A stretch of DNA of 64,000 bases. Origin: Halorussus lipolyticus (GTDB lineage: Archaea; Halobacteriota; Halobacteria; Halobacteriales; Haladaptataceae). Both the position numbers and the translations under genes were made by a program. The notes under the pieces are model-generated. The model did not search any database. It saw only the letters and a program-made list of their open reading frames with translations, and had not been told where the DNA came from. The DNA is taken from positions 2,748,955 to 2,812,954 of the forward strand of contig NZ_CP119804.1 of the NCBI RefSeq assembly GCF_029338375.1. The letters are read 5' to 3'. Of the stretch, positions 20,463-29,133 are shown piece after piece (position 1 is the stretch's first letter; each line of letters starts with the position of its first letter).

Positions 20463-20688
20463 TCGCGGTTCCCGTTTCGCGGTTCTCGTTTTTTGGTGCG
20501 CTTCGACGCGACGAGAAACGTAACTGTTTCTTAGACACTTCTATACAATTCCGAGACGAATATTTTTGTTCCCGTCTAGTAACTCGACGGACGGCTTTCG
20601 AAACTCCGCCCGCTCGAAGCGTTCCCTCGGCTCTCTCGTTCGACCTGCAAGCGGGAACTTTTTCGCTCCAGCGAGAGAACGTCCCGTC

Positions 20689-20715
20689 ATGACTCTCCCG
20701 AGGTGGTGGCGGTGA
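20689..20715 (+). CDS. Possible 8-residue leader ORF (MTLPRWWR)
   Basis: An ATG lies about 33 bases after the T-rich box ACTTTTTC. The short frame ends in TGA that overlaps the GTG start at 20712 (GTGA). Such an overlap is a common form of translational coupling. The ORF could also be a chance event, because GAGGTG at 20700-20705 is a good ribosome-binding site for 20712 on its own. Confidence 0.3.
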   Translation: MTLPRWWR

Positions 20716-21863
20716 GCGACCGATTCGACGTACTGTCGGAGGAGGCCATCGGCGACGGAACGGCCACCGACGCCTACTTTCTGCGGACCGAGGAGACCCT
20801 CTCTGCGGCCGACCGGAACCCGCGCGTGGTCGCCGAGATTACGCAGGACCAGTTCCCGACCGGCGAGTTCGACCTGCTGGCGGGCCTGAAAGACACCGCC
20901 CGACTCCTCGAAGGCCTCCCCATCGACGCCGACGCGATGCGCGAGGGCCAGTTGTTCGACGGCGGGCCGGTGATGCGAATCGAGGGCGATTACCTCGATT
21001 TCGCCCGGTACGAGACCTCGCTGTTGGGATTCCTCTCCCACCAGAGCGGGGTCGCCACCGCTGGCCTCGAAACGCGGCGGTCGGCACCCGACTCGTCGGT
21101 CCTGAGTTTCGGCGCGCGCCACGTCCACCCGTCAATCGCGCCGATGGTGGAGCGCGGCGCGCTCATCGCGGGCCTCGACGGCTTCTCGCACGTCGCGGCG
21201 GGCGAAGTGCTGGGCAGAGAGGCCAGCGGGACCATGCCCCACGCGCTGGTCATCGCCTTCGGCGACCAAGAGGAGGCGTGGAAGGCCTTTGACGAGGCAG
21301 TCGCGCCCGAGGTCCCCCGCATCGCCATCTGCGACACCTACTCCGACGAGAAGGACGAGAGCATCCGCGCCGCAGAAGCTCTTGGCGACGCCCTCGACGG
21401 GGTTCGTCTCGATACCACGAGTTCCCGCCGCGGCGACTTCCGCCACATCATCCGCGAAGTCCGCTGGGAACTCGACGCCCGCGGCTACGAGGACGTGGAA
21501 ATCTTCGTCAGCGGTGGCCTCGGTCCCGAAAACCTCCGTGAACTCCGGGACCTCGCCGACGGGTTCGGCGTCGGCGGCCACGTCAGCAACGCCGACCCGC
21601 TTGACTTCGCGCTCGACATCGTGGAACTCGACGGCGAACTCGTCGCCAAGCGCGGCAAACTCTCGGGCAAGAAGCAGGTCTTCCGGACGCCCGATGGGGG
21701 CCACCATGTGGGCCTCGCGGACCGCGCCGACCCCGAAGGTGGCGAGGCCCTCCTCGAACCCCTCATCCGGGACGGCGAAATCGTCCGGGAGTTCGACATC
21801 GACGAGGCCGCCGAGCGCGCGCTGGACGACGCCGAGGCGGTCGGGTTCCGAGAGGAAGCGTAG
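20712..21863 (+). CDS. Nicotinate phosphoribosyltransferase, archaeal type
   Basis: This 383-residue enzyme of NAD salvage joins nicotinate to PRPP. The N-terminal GDGTATDAYFLRTEETL matches the family's TDxYFxRT motif. LLGFLSHQSGVATAGLETRR and LSFGARHVHPS hold the substrate histidine region. The phosphoribosyl site is in VSGGLGPENLREL and VGGHVSNADPLDF. The GTG at 20712 is preferred to 20703 because GAGGTG sits 6 bases before it. A nicotinamidase-like gene is nearby on the other strand. Confidence 0.87.
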   Translation: MSDRFDVLSEEAIGDGTATDAYFLRTEETLSAADRNPRVVAEITQDQFPTGEFDLLAGLKDTARLLEGLPIDADAMREGQLFDGGPVMRIEGDYLDFARYETSLLGFLSHQSGVATAGLETRRSAPDSSVLSFGARHVHPSIAPMVERGALIAGLDGFSHVAAGEVLGREASGTMPHALVIAFGDQEEAWKAFDEAVAPEVPRIAICDTYSDEKDESIRAAEALGDALDGVRLDTTSSRRGDFRHIIREVRWELDARGYEDVEIFVSGGLGPENLRELRDLADGFGVGGHVSNADPLDFALDIVELDGELVAKRGKLSGKKQVFRTPDGGHHVGLADRADPEGGEALLEPLIRDGEIVREFDIDEAAERALDDAEAVGFREEA

Positions 21864-21914
21864 CTGTTTCGCTGTCGGTCGTGGCGTTTTCGGAAAGTAC
21901 GGAAAAATCCTGCG

Positions 21915-22517
21915 TTAGAGTTCTTCGACCGTGCCCTCAGGTTCGCGCTCGCTGAAGACCTGCCCGTCGAACAGCGTCACCATCACGTCGTCGTCCTCCC
22001 ACGCGCCCTTGGGAAGGTTGGCCTTTCGGCAGGTTCGGTCGAGGTACTCGAAGACGCTCCAGTTGTTCTCGATGGGAACCGTCGGGTACATCCACGCCTG
22101 TTCTCCTCGGCCCTCGATGGCGACGCCGTGGGTACCGAGTTCGATGTCGTCTACCGGATTCTCCGAGAACTCGGTGTCACGGACGACGCAGACCGAGATT
22201 TTCAGGTTTGGAAGTTCGGCCTCCTCGACCTCGGAGCCACACGAGGTGTCGCTGGCGGCGCTGATGGCCGAGTCTACGATGAGGTGGCCGAGTTGGTCCG
22301 TACCTTCGTACGCCCCGTCACACCCCCGGAGTCGGCCGCGTCCTCGGGTGGACGCGAGCCGGACGAACACACCGGTTCGCGCGTAGAAGGCCTCGCGCAT
22401 GCTACCGGGCTGTTCGCGTTGCCCGTTGATGACGTAGGATTCGACGGATTCGCGTGCGAGTTCTACGGCCCGCGTACCATCCTCGTAGGAAAGAGTTACT
22501 GCCTGAGCCTGTGCCAT
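21915..22517 (-). CDS. AMMECR1-family protein
   Basis: A 200-residue single AMMECR1 domain starting MAQAQAVTLSYEDGTRAVELARES. It includes the family hallmark GxLRGCxG, here GRLRGCDGAYEG, then LPNLKISVCVV and HGVAIEGRGEQAWMYPTVPIENNW. Archaeal members are compact alpha/beta proteins of unproved function, sometimes linked to radical-SAM or MEMO partners. No such partner is adjacent. The ATG at 22517 is used because the upstream extension is not coding-like. Confidence 0.9.
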   Translation of the reverse strand: MAQAQAVTLSYEDGTRAVELARESVESYVINGQREQPGSMREAFYARTGVFVRLASTRGRGRLRGCDGAYEGTDQLGHLIVDSAISAASDTSCGSEVEEAELPNLKISVCVVRDTEFSENPVDDIELGTHGVAIEGRGEQAWMYPTVPIENNWSVFEYLDRTCRKANLPKGAWEDDDVMVTLFDGQVFSEREPEGTVEEL

Positions 22518-22707
22518 ACACAATCCCCTAAGCCCGGAAGTACCTTCAAGTCTTCCCTTCAATACTAAACACGGAAATGTCCCACTACGTTTCACGTGGG
22601 AGAGATTATCACGGGGTAACGAGGGCCTCTCGCCCGCGTAATCTCGGATTTCGCCACTTTTGGCCCCGCCTCACCGAACCGCTTAAACCCGGCGGGGCGC
22701 TACAGTC

Positions 22708-23104
22708 GGTTGGCAGAGGGAGCCGGGTTCCCGCGAGCCTGTCGGCGACGCCGGCGGGCACGTGAGGAAAGTCCCCCCACCGTCCGGGCAGGCGACCGGA
22801 CGCAAGTCCGGAGCGGGAGACCGCTGGCTCTGGAACAGAAACGAGACCCCTCTCCGGGACCGATGAGGTGCGCGAACCCGAACCGACAACGGCTCACGCC
22901 GAGTAAAGGAACGGGGAGCTAACCCACCGAGGACGACGTGGCAAGGCCACGCTTGTGGCTACGCCACGCGAACGGAGAGAACGGATGGAACGGCGAATCC
23001 TCGCTGGTGCAAGTCCGTGCGGATTAGGTAGCCCGGACGACTGCGCGGACGCTCAGCCGAATACTCGGAAGAACAGAAGGGGGCTTACTCCCCTCAGCCA
23101 CATT
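22708..23104 (+). ncRNA. rnpB: RNase P RNA, archaeal type A
   Basis: The catalytic RNA that trims tRNA 5' ends. The universal core GAGGAAAGTC (P4/CR I) is at 22764-22773, and ACAGAA followed by GGGGGCTTAC (CR V/P4') starts at 23073. P1 can form between GGCAGAGGGA (22712-22721) and TCCCCTCAGCC near the 3' end. The length of about 400 bases fits haloarchaeal examples. TTAAA at 22683-22687 is a box A about 25 bases upstream. Both ends are uncertain by a few bases. Confidence 0.95.
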
Positions 23105-23181
23105 CTACCCGACTAGCGGACGCTCTCGCGCTTTCGTCGTCTGTGTCGCTTCGCTCGTCTCCTCGGTGCGGTTCCCGCGTG

Positions 23182-23298
23182 CTACCCCAACACGACGACC
23201 AGCAGTCCGAGTCCGACCAGTATCTCTGCCGCGAGGACCGTCACTGCGGCCCCGATTTTGACGGCGTTCGTTTTCGGCCCGGTCTCGAAGGCGCTCAT
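23182..23298 (-). CDS. 38-residue single-helix membrane protein
   Basis: ATG to TAG encodes MSAFETGPKTNAVKIGAAVT followed by a long hydrophobic helix (VLAAEILVGLGLLVVVLG). One membrane segment with a short cytoplasmic N-terminus is predicted. Codons are G/C-ending as in neighbours. It stands alone between RNase P RNA and the metal ATPase. No function is known to me. Confidence 0.6.
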   Translation of the reverse strand: MSAFETGPKTNAVKIGAAVTVLAAEILVGLGLLVVVLG

Positions 23299-23475
23299 TG
23301 AGCGTGATTTGGGGGTCTTTCACAATAAGTCGGACACACAGTTAGACATTGTTCGCGGTTACGACCGGTTCGTAACGCAATGAACGCTCGTGAACCGTTT
23401 CACGAAACCGGAAACGTGAGCTTTCTCGGAGAGAAAGGGCCACTTTCGCCGACCTTAACAACTGAATCGGAGTAA

Positions 23476-23487
23476 GTTATTAATAAC
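23476..23487. promoter_or_regulatory. Perfect AT palindrome upstream of the metal-ATPase gene
   Basis: GTTATTAATAAC is a perfect 12-base palindrome. A partial copy (AATTAATAACTA) lies at 23518-23529, about 25-30 bases before the ATG at 23551, where box A is expected. The palindrome lies about 70 bases before the ATG and could be a regulator site for metal control. Confidence 0.4.
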
Positions 23488-23550
23488 TCTTACCTGAAGC
23501 GGTTTCTCTGACAGTGCAATTAATAACTACTGAGTGACTATCTACAGCTA

Positions 23551-26064
23551 ATGACGACAGCAGAGCGCGACGAGCGCGAGCGGACGGTTCGACTCTCGGT
23601 CCCCGAGATGGACTGTCCCTCTTGCGCAGGAAAAGTAACCGGGAGCGTCGAACGACTCGACGGCGTGCGCGAGACCGACCCTGCCCCGACGACTGGCACG
23701 CTCGCAGTTACCTACGACGCCGAGGAGACCGACGCTGGCGACATCCGAGAGCGCGTCGAGGCCGCCGGGTACGCAGTCGAGTCGAGCGACGGCGAGGACG
23801 AACTCGGCCTGTCGGTCCCCGAGATGGACTGTCCGTCCTGCGCCGGGAAAGTCGAGAACGCCCTCGAAGGTGTCGAGGGCGTCGCGTCCTTCGAGACGCG
23901 CCCGGCGACCGGCGAGGTCCGCGTGGCCGGCGACGCCGACCGCGAGCGAGTCGTCGCGGCCATCGAGAGCGCAGGCTACGAAGTCGAGAGTGCGACCGGA
24001 GACGAGGGCGGTCCGGACGTGGCCGGGCCGAGCGACGTCTGGACGAGTCCTCGGGCGCTCAAGACGTGGGCCGGGGCCGGGTTCATGGTCGTCGGTCTCC
24101 TGCTGGAGTTCTTCCTGACGAGCGCCGACGCGCTCCTGTTCTCGGCGGTCGGGCGCGAGTTCCACCTCTCGGCGGTCCTACTTCTGCTGTCGGCCGGAAT
24201 CGCCGGACAAGAGATTCTCCGGAACGGCTACTACTCGGCGAAGAACTTGAGTCTGGACATCGACCTGCTGATGGGGACCGGCGTCGTCTCTGCGGTCGCG
24301 GTCGGTCTCTACTTCGAGGCCGCGACGCTCGCGGTGCTGTTCAGTATCGCGGAACTCCTCGAACGCTTCTCGATGGACCGCGCGCGCAACTCGGTCCGGG
24401 AGTTGATGGACCTCTCGCCCGACACCGCGACCGTCAGGCGCACGGACGCCGACGGGGCGACGACTGAGGAGACCGTCCCGGTCGAGGAGGTCGGCGTCGG
24501 CGAAACCGTGGTCGTCCGGCCCGGCGAGAAGATTCCGGTGGACGGCCGGGTGCTGGAGGGAACCAGCGCGGTGAATCAGGCCCCAATCACGGGCGAGAGC
24601 GTCCCTGTGGACAAGTCCGAGGACGACGAGGTGTACGCCGGGACTATCAACGAGGAGGGCTACCTCGAAGTCGAGGCCACCGCCGAGGCCGACGAGACAA
24701 CGCTCTCGCAGGTCATCGAGTTGGTCGGGGACGCCCAGCGCGACCGGACCGACCGCGAGCAGTTCATCGAGAAGTTCGCGGCCTACTACACGCCCATCAT
24801 CGTGGCTGGCGCACTCGTGACCGCGTTCGGCCCGCCTCTGCTGTTGGGCGGCGAGTTCCGCGAGTGGTTCGTCCGCGGCCTGACCCTGCTGGTGGTGGCT
24901 TGCCCCTGCGCGTTCGTCATCTCGACGCCCGTCTCGGTGGTCTCGGGGGTCACCAGCGCGGCCCGGAACGGCGTCCTCGTGAAGGGCGGCCCGCACCTCG
25001 AATCCATGGGCGCGGTCGAAGCAGTCGCCTTCGACAAGACCGGGACGCTGACCGAGGGCGAGTTGGCCGTGACCGACGCGGTCCCGCTGAACGGCAACGA
25101 CGAGGAGGATTTACTGGGATGCGCCCACGACCTCGAACGTCGGAGCGAACATCCGATTGCGCAAGCAATTGTAGAGCATGCTCACGGCACCAGCAACCCC
25201 CACGACGAACACGGGGAGGACCGCCCCATCGAGAACTTCGAGAGTCTGACCGGGAAGGGCGTCCGCGCGGACCTCGGCGGCGTGACCCACTACGCCGGCA
25301 AGCCCGCGCTGTTCGCGGAGTTGGGCTTCGACCTTGAACACGTCCACCTGAGTACCGACGGCGGGCAGGTCGTCGCCGACGCCGCCGAGAGCAAGTGCGA
25401 CGACCGCGAGGACTGCCTCGACCTGCTGGCCGACGTGGTGCCCCGGTTCCAGCGCGAGGGCAAAACGGTCGTCCTCGTCGGCACCGAAGACCAGTTGGAG
25501 GGCGTGCTGGCCATCGCCGACGAGGTTCGGCCGTCCGCGCGCGAGACGGTCTCCCGATTGCAGGACTGGGGCGTCGAGTGCGTCATGCTCACCGGCGACA
25601 ACGAGGGCACGGCCCGCGCCGTCGCCGAGGAGGTCGGCGTGGACGACTACCGGGCGGAACTCCTCCCCGAGCAGAAGGTCGAAGCGGTCGAAGACCTCAC
25701 CGAGCGACACGGCACCGTCGCCATGGTCGGCGACGGCGTGAACGACGCCCCGGCGCTGGCCGCCGCCACGGTCGGCGTGGCGATGGGCGCGGCAGGGACC
25801 GACACCGCCATCGAGACGGCAGACATCGCGCTGTTGGGCGACGACCTCCGGAAGGTGCCTTACCTCTATCGCCTCTCGCGGAAGGCCAACGCGGTCATCC
25901 GCCAGAACATCTGGGCCAGTCTCGCAGTCAAGGCCGTGCTTGCGGTCGGCGCTCCTCTTGGACTGGTCTCGGTGGCGATGGCGATTCTGGTCGGCGACAT
26001 GGGCATGAGTCTGGGCGTGACCGGCAACGCGATGCGACTGGCGAGAGTCGAACCCGAAGAATAG
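23551..26064 (+). CDS. Heavy-metal P1B-type ATPase with two HMA domains (Zn/Cd-type features)
   Basis: This 837-residue membrane pump exports a soft or transition metal ion. Two N-terminal HMA metal-binding domains each carry MDCPSCAGKV (20-29 and 92-101). The transport motif CPC is at 451-453 in VACPCAFVISTPVS, the phosphorylation site is DKTGT with D495, and GDGVNDAP marks the hinge. ISTPVS after CPC and the last-helix aspartate in VGDMGMSLGVTGNAMRL resemble ZntA/CadA more than CopA, so zinc or cadmium is favoured over copper. No regulator gene is adjacent. Confidence 0.93.
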   Translation: MTTAERDERERTVRLSVPEMDCPSCAGKVTGSVERLDGVRETDPAPTTGTLAVTYDAEETDAGDIRERVEAAGYAVESSDGEDELGLSVPEMDCPSCAGKVENALEGVEGVASFETRPATGEVRVAGDADRERVVAAIESAGYEVESATGDEGGPDVAGPSDVWTSPRALKTWAGAGFMVVGLLLEFFLTSADALLFSAVGREFHLSAVLLLLSAGIAGQEILRNGYYSAKNLSLDIDLLMGTGVVSAVAVGLYFEAATLAVLFSIAELLERFSMDRARNSVRELMDLSPDTATVRRTDADGATTEETVPVEEVGVGETVVVRPGEKIPVDGRVLEGTSAVNQAPITGESVPVDKSEDDEVYAGTINEEGYLEVEATAEADETTLSQVIELVGDAQRDRTDREQFIEKFAAYYTPIIVAGALVTAFGPPLLLGGEFREWFVRGLTLLVVACPCAFVISTPVSVVSGVTSAARNGVLVKGGPHLESMGAVEAVAFDKTGTLTEGELAVTDAVPLNGNDEEDLLGCAHDLERRSEHPIAQAIVEHAHGTSNPHDEHGEDRPIENFESLTGKGVRADLGGVTHYAGKPALFAELGFDLEHVHLSTDGGQVVADAAESKCDDREDCLDLLADVVPRFQREGKTVVLVGTEDQLEGVLAIADEVRPSARETVSRLQDWGVECVMLTGDNEGTARAVAEEVGVDDYRAELLPEQKVEAVEDLTERHGTVAMVGDGVNDAPALAAATVGVAMGAAGTDTAIETADIALLGDDLRKVPYLYRLSRKANAVIRQNIWASLAVKAVLAVGAPLGLVSVAMAILVGDMGMSLGVTGNAMRLARVEPEE

Positions 26065-26081
26065 CGCAAGAAATTGCCGAA

Positions 26082-26267
26082 CTAACCTTCGACTCTTACC
26101 TCTTCGGACCCCTCGCCGTCGTTTTCCACCTCGGAGTCAAGGCCAGCCGCTTTACGGCGTTCTTTTAGTTCTTCGACTGTGATACCACGACGGTTTGCTA
26201 CGGATTCGAGGACTTCTTCTTGGCTGTGATGGGGGTCTTCCGGTGGGTCAACGACGTGGTGATTCAT
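26082..26267 (-). CDS. Small protein of the low-G+C island (61 aa)
   Basis: Starts MNHHVVDPPEDPHHSQEEVL. The middle, ESVANRRGITVEELKERRKAAG, looks like a short helix-turn-helix or coiled segment, and the tail is very acidic. A second ATG at 26276 would add three residues. It follows the 169-residue gene by 17 bases on the same strand, so the pair is likely co-transcribed. I recognise no family. Confidence 0.5.
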   Translation of the reverse strand: MNHHVVDPPEDPHHSQEEVLESVANRRGITVEELKERRKAAGLDSEVENDGEGSEEVRVEG

Positions 26268-26284
26268 ACGTATCATTACTTAAC

Positions 26285-26794
26285 CTATCCAAATAAGCGT
26301 TCGGACGACTCTACTATTGACGACGGTGGGGCAAGCCCTACCTTATGGTGCTCGAACTCTACTTGCCCCTGTCGAACTTGGAGAAGATATGCTCGATTCG
26401 AATCGTCTACAAAAACATCTCGGCAGTATTCCATCGTCGCGTGAATGCGTTCTGACGGCGGGTATCTCTCGTTCAGCACATCGTAGTTGACACCCGCTGG
26501 CGGTGTTGCGAGCCAAACTTTCTCTTTCTCACCGTTTGGATACACGTCAATGTGAAATCCATCTCCCGTTGCTGGATTCCACTCAAAAGCGCTGTGTCCG
26601 TTGTGGTCAAATCGAGCAACGTCTTTGAGTACGAGCTTTCCATCTTCTCTTCGGTGGCTTGCCTGCTGAAGTCGGACGGTAAACTTAGTGGGACGTTTCC
26701 AATTATCAACTCCATAGTAGCAGTAGAGTAGTTCCTCGGTTTCCCCCGAGTGAGAGGGAAATACCAATGGGTCGTCGAAGTCGATGTCCGACAT
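26285..26794 (-). CDS. Unrecognised 169-residue protein of a low-G+C island
   Basis: Begins MSDIDFDDPLVFPSHSGETE and contains VARFDHNGHSAFEWNPATGD and GFHIDVYPNGEKEKVW, a beta-rich region with several His, Asp and Asn. Base composition is near 50% G+C, clearly lower than all neighbours, and codon use is mixed, which points to recent acquisition. With the small downstream gene it forms a two-gene unit of toxin-antitoxin size, but there is no motif to prove that. Confidence 0.6.
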   Translation of the reverse strand: MSDIDFDDPLVFPSHSGETEELLYCYYGVDNWKRPTKFTVRLQQASHRREDGKLVLKDVARFDHNGHSAFEWNPATGDGFHIDVYPNGEKEKVWLATPPAGVNYDVLNERYPPSERIHATMEYCRDVFVDDSNRAYLLQVRQGQVEFEHHKVGLAPPSSIVESSERLFG

Positions 26795-26855
26795 CAGCTA
26801 TTTCGACTCATTTCCTGCTGAAAAACATATCGAATCTTAGATGGAAAGAGGAACC

Positions 26856-27875
26856 TTATTCCTCAAAAATCGGATGTGACTCCTGAACTTCTGCAATTAA
26901 CTCCGTCACGTCGTCGTCAGCTTCGTCGTCGGGCGTCAGCGGACGCTTGCCGTCGAAGGTCTCGTGGACCTCGGCCACGCTGGACGAGAGGGTGTCGAGA
27001 CCGTACCCGCCTTCGAGGACGAACGCGAGCGCCGAACCCATCTCGTCGGCGAGGTCCCGCACGCGGTCGGTCAGCATGCCGTAACCCTCCGTCGAGACCC
27101 GCATCCGGGAGATGGGGTCGTGGCGGTGGGCGTCGAACCCCGCGCTGACGAGCAGGAGGTCCGGGTCGAAGTCCCGGAGGGCGGGTCGAATCAACTCGTC
27201 GAAGGTGTCGCGGTACTCGGGGTCGCCAGCGCCCGCCGGGAGCGGGACGTTGAGGGTGGTGCCCGCGCCCTCGCCCTCGCCGGTCTCTCCGATGTCGCCC
27301 GTGCCGGGATAGAGGCCCTCCTCGTGAAGCGAGGCGTAGAACACGTCGCCGGCGTCGTAGAAGATGTCTTGGGTCCCGTTGCCGTGATGCACGTCCCAGT
27401 CGAAGATGGCGACCGACTCGGCATCCCGGTCGTCGGCCTCGATGACGTGGCGGGCCGCGACTGCGGCGTTGTTGAAGAAGCAAAAACCCATCGCGTCGTC
27501 TTCGACGGCGTGGTGGCCCGGCGGTCGGCCGAGCGAGAAGGGGGTGTTCCGACCGTCCTCGCCGTCGAGGGCGGCCTCGGCGGCCCAGCAGGCCAACCCG
27601 GCCGACTGGAGCGCGGCCTCCCACGTCGCTCGGACCGCCACGGTGTCGGGGTCCCAGTTCCCGCCACCCGACTCGCAGAACTCGCGGAACTCCGCGACGT
27701 AGTCGGTGTCGTGGACCGCTTTCACGCAGTCAGCGGTCGCTGGGTCGCCATCGACGTATTCGACGCCGTGCTTTCGCGCCAGTCCTTCCCTGATGGCGCG
27801 GAGTCGGTCGGGGTTCTCGGGATGGCGCTCGCCGGTATCGTGGGCGAGACACTCCTCGCTGTAGCCGAAGTTCAT
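26856..27875 (-). CDS. Histone deacetylase-family protein (AcuC-like)
   Basis: A 339-residue zinc-dependent deacetylase of the arginase/deacetylase fold. Active-site motifs are complete: RPPGHH (117-122), zinc ligands in DWDVHHGNG (159-167), SAGFDAH (244-250) and LEGGYGL (287-293) with the transition-state tyrosine. Substrates in archaea are unproved: acetylated lysines on proteins, acetylpolyamines or acetoin-pathway enzymes are all possible. A histone doublet gene lies 136 bases upstream on the same strand. Confidence 0.92.
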   Translation of the reverse strand: MNFGYSEECLAHDTGERHPENPDRLRAIREGLARKHGVEYVDGDPATADCVKAVHDTDYVAEFREFCESGGGNWDPDTVAVRATWEAALQSAGLACWAAEAALDGEDGRNTPFSLGRPPGHHAVEDDAMGFCFFNNAAVAARHVIEADDRDAESVAIFDWDVHHGNGTQDIFYDAGDVFYASLHEEGLYPGTGDIGETGEGEGAGTTLNVPLPAGAGDPEYRDTFDELIRPALRDFDPDLLLVSAGFDAHRHDPISRMRVSTEGYGMLTDRVRDLADEMGSALAFVLEGGYGLDTLSSSVAEVHETFDGKRPLTPDDEADDDVTELIAEVQESHPIFEE

Positions 27876-28011
27876 GTATTTAAGCGTAGGTGGCTCTCGA
27901 CTGCGGGGGAGATTCGGGAGTCGATAGCACGTCTATCATTGGAACGTAACGGAATTTAATCGCTTCGCTCCCGTCGGGGGCGGTGCCGGCGTCTCCGACC
28001 CGAACCGGGAG

Positions 28012-28443
28012 TCACTCGAACAACTTGAAGTACGTCTCGATGTCCTCGGCCTTGACCGTTCGCCGGTCGGCGTGGCGCGCGAGGGTGGCCGCGGCTTTGG
28101 CCACGTTGTCGGCGTAGTCCTCGAGGATGTCCGCCAGCGCGATGCGGGCGTCCATCGCCACCCGATAGCTGTCGTCGATTTCCAGTCGCGCGATGCGGTC
28201 CACGGGCGCGACGGGGAGTTCGAGGTCGCTCTTGTCCACGACCTGCTCGACGCCGAAGTCCTCGCTCATCAGGGTCTTTCGCCCGTCGGCCGTCGCGTGT
28301 TCGGCGGCGTCCTTGGCGAGGTCCGCGCCGTGGTTCTGAATCCGGCGCGCTAACTCCTCTGCGGCGTCCGCGCTGACTCGAAGTTCGTCTGCATTCCGCC
28401 TGATAATCGTGTCTACCGGAGCAAACGGCAACTCGACGCTCAT
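28012..28443 (-). CDS. Archaeal histone doublet (two histone folds in one chain)
   Basis: 143 residues with two histone folds in tandem. The first is LPFAPVDTIIRRNADELRVS through LMSEDF. The second is LPVAPVDRIARLEIDDSYRV through RRTVKAEDIETYFKLFE. The end-to-end dimer is characteristic of haloarchaeal histones. The first fold keeps the LPxAPxDxIIR start. The internal ATG at 28443 is used because upstream residues are not coding-like. It wraps or bends DNA as a pseudo-dimer. The acetylation-reversal candidate HDAC gene follows on the same strand. Confidence 0.93.
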   Translation of the reverse strand: MSVELPFAPVDTIIRRNADELRVSADAAEELARRIQNHGADLAKDAAEHATADGRKTLMSEDFGVEQVVDKSDLELPVAPVDRIARLEIDDSYRVAMDARIALADILEDYADNVAKAAATLARHADRRTVKAEDIETYFKLFE

Positions 28444-28892
28444 GTTCCAACCCGCGAATCTCGCGCCCTTAGTTCTTTCCGAAGCGTCTTTCGAGGCACC
28501 TGCTCCCGTTTCGGACGGTTTTGCCGCTTCTCCGCAAACTCGGTCACTGGGGTCTGTCGTCGGAGTGTACGCCGGTCCTCGTCTACTCGACTCCGAATCC
28601 TGATTCGCCGCACCGGCGTGAGGCGGTTGTCTGATAGTTGCGGGGCGGTCATGGTGCTGGTTACGGTCGCGCGCGGTAGATTCCACAGAGGGAGGACTAC
28701 CCACCTACCTCCTCTCTGCAAACACCTCGGTTCGCAGAAAACTCCTCTGGACCATCTAAACTGGGTTTAGAAATGAGGGTGTTTCTAAGAGATACACAAA
28801 TAATTCCCAAATATATCTAAATATTCCTTTACGGCACTAATCCGCCCCGAACTGCCAGCAGACATAACCGTCTCGCTACCCAATACCACGCC
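28444..28892. other. Intergenic region between histone gene and acidic protein gene
   Basis: No credible gene. A 7-base-arm palindrome TCTAAAC-TGG-GTTTAGA lies at 28755-28771. The sequence from 28795 to 28832 is very AT-rich and should hold the promoter of the acidic protein gene at 28893. Confidence 0.5.
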
Positions 28893-29117
28893 ATGTCGGA
28901 CGACAATCCTCACGAGCGAGACACCGAGATGGCCGAGGAGAAGCGAGCGCCCGGCGAGGAAGAGGAGACCGACGAAGACGAGGCCGAAGCCGAACAGGCC
29001 CGCGAGGACGAACTCGAAGACGAGACCCGCGTCGAGCAGGACGAGGAGCGCGAGGACGCCGCTGGCGAGCAGGAGAACGCGGACAATCACCGCGACGAAG
29101 AACCGTTCGAGAGCTGA
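28893..29117 (+). CDS. Small, extremely acidic disordered protein (74 aa)
   Basis: More than half of the residues are Asp or Glu (for example EEEETDEDEAEAEQAREDELEDE). There is no hydrophobic core, so the chain is probably unfolded. A clear AT-rich promoter region precedes it and the stop is followed by the convergent RPA gene 16 bases later. Such proteins are common in haloarchaea and have no known role. The low sequence complexity limits confidence. Confidence 0.5.
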   Translation: MSDDNPHERDTEMAEEKRAPGEEEETDEDEAEAEQAREDELEDETRVEQDEEREDAAGEQENADNHRDEEPFES

Positions 29118-29133
29118 AACAACCGCCGAGAGG

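Noticed and set aside
23551..26064. Assignment of the P-type ATPase as copper exporter CopA
   Set aside because: The two CxxC HMA domains would allow it, but the sequence after CPC and the aspartate in the last helix fit Zn/Cd pumps better. No copper-type regulator or chaperone gene is adjacent.
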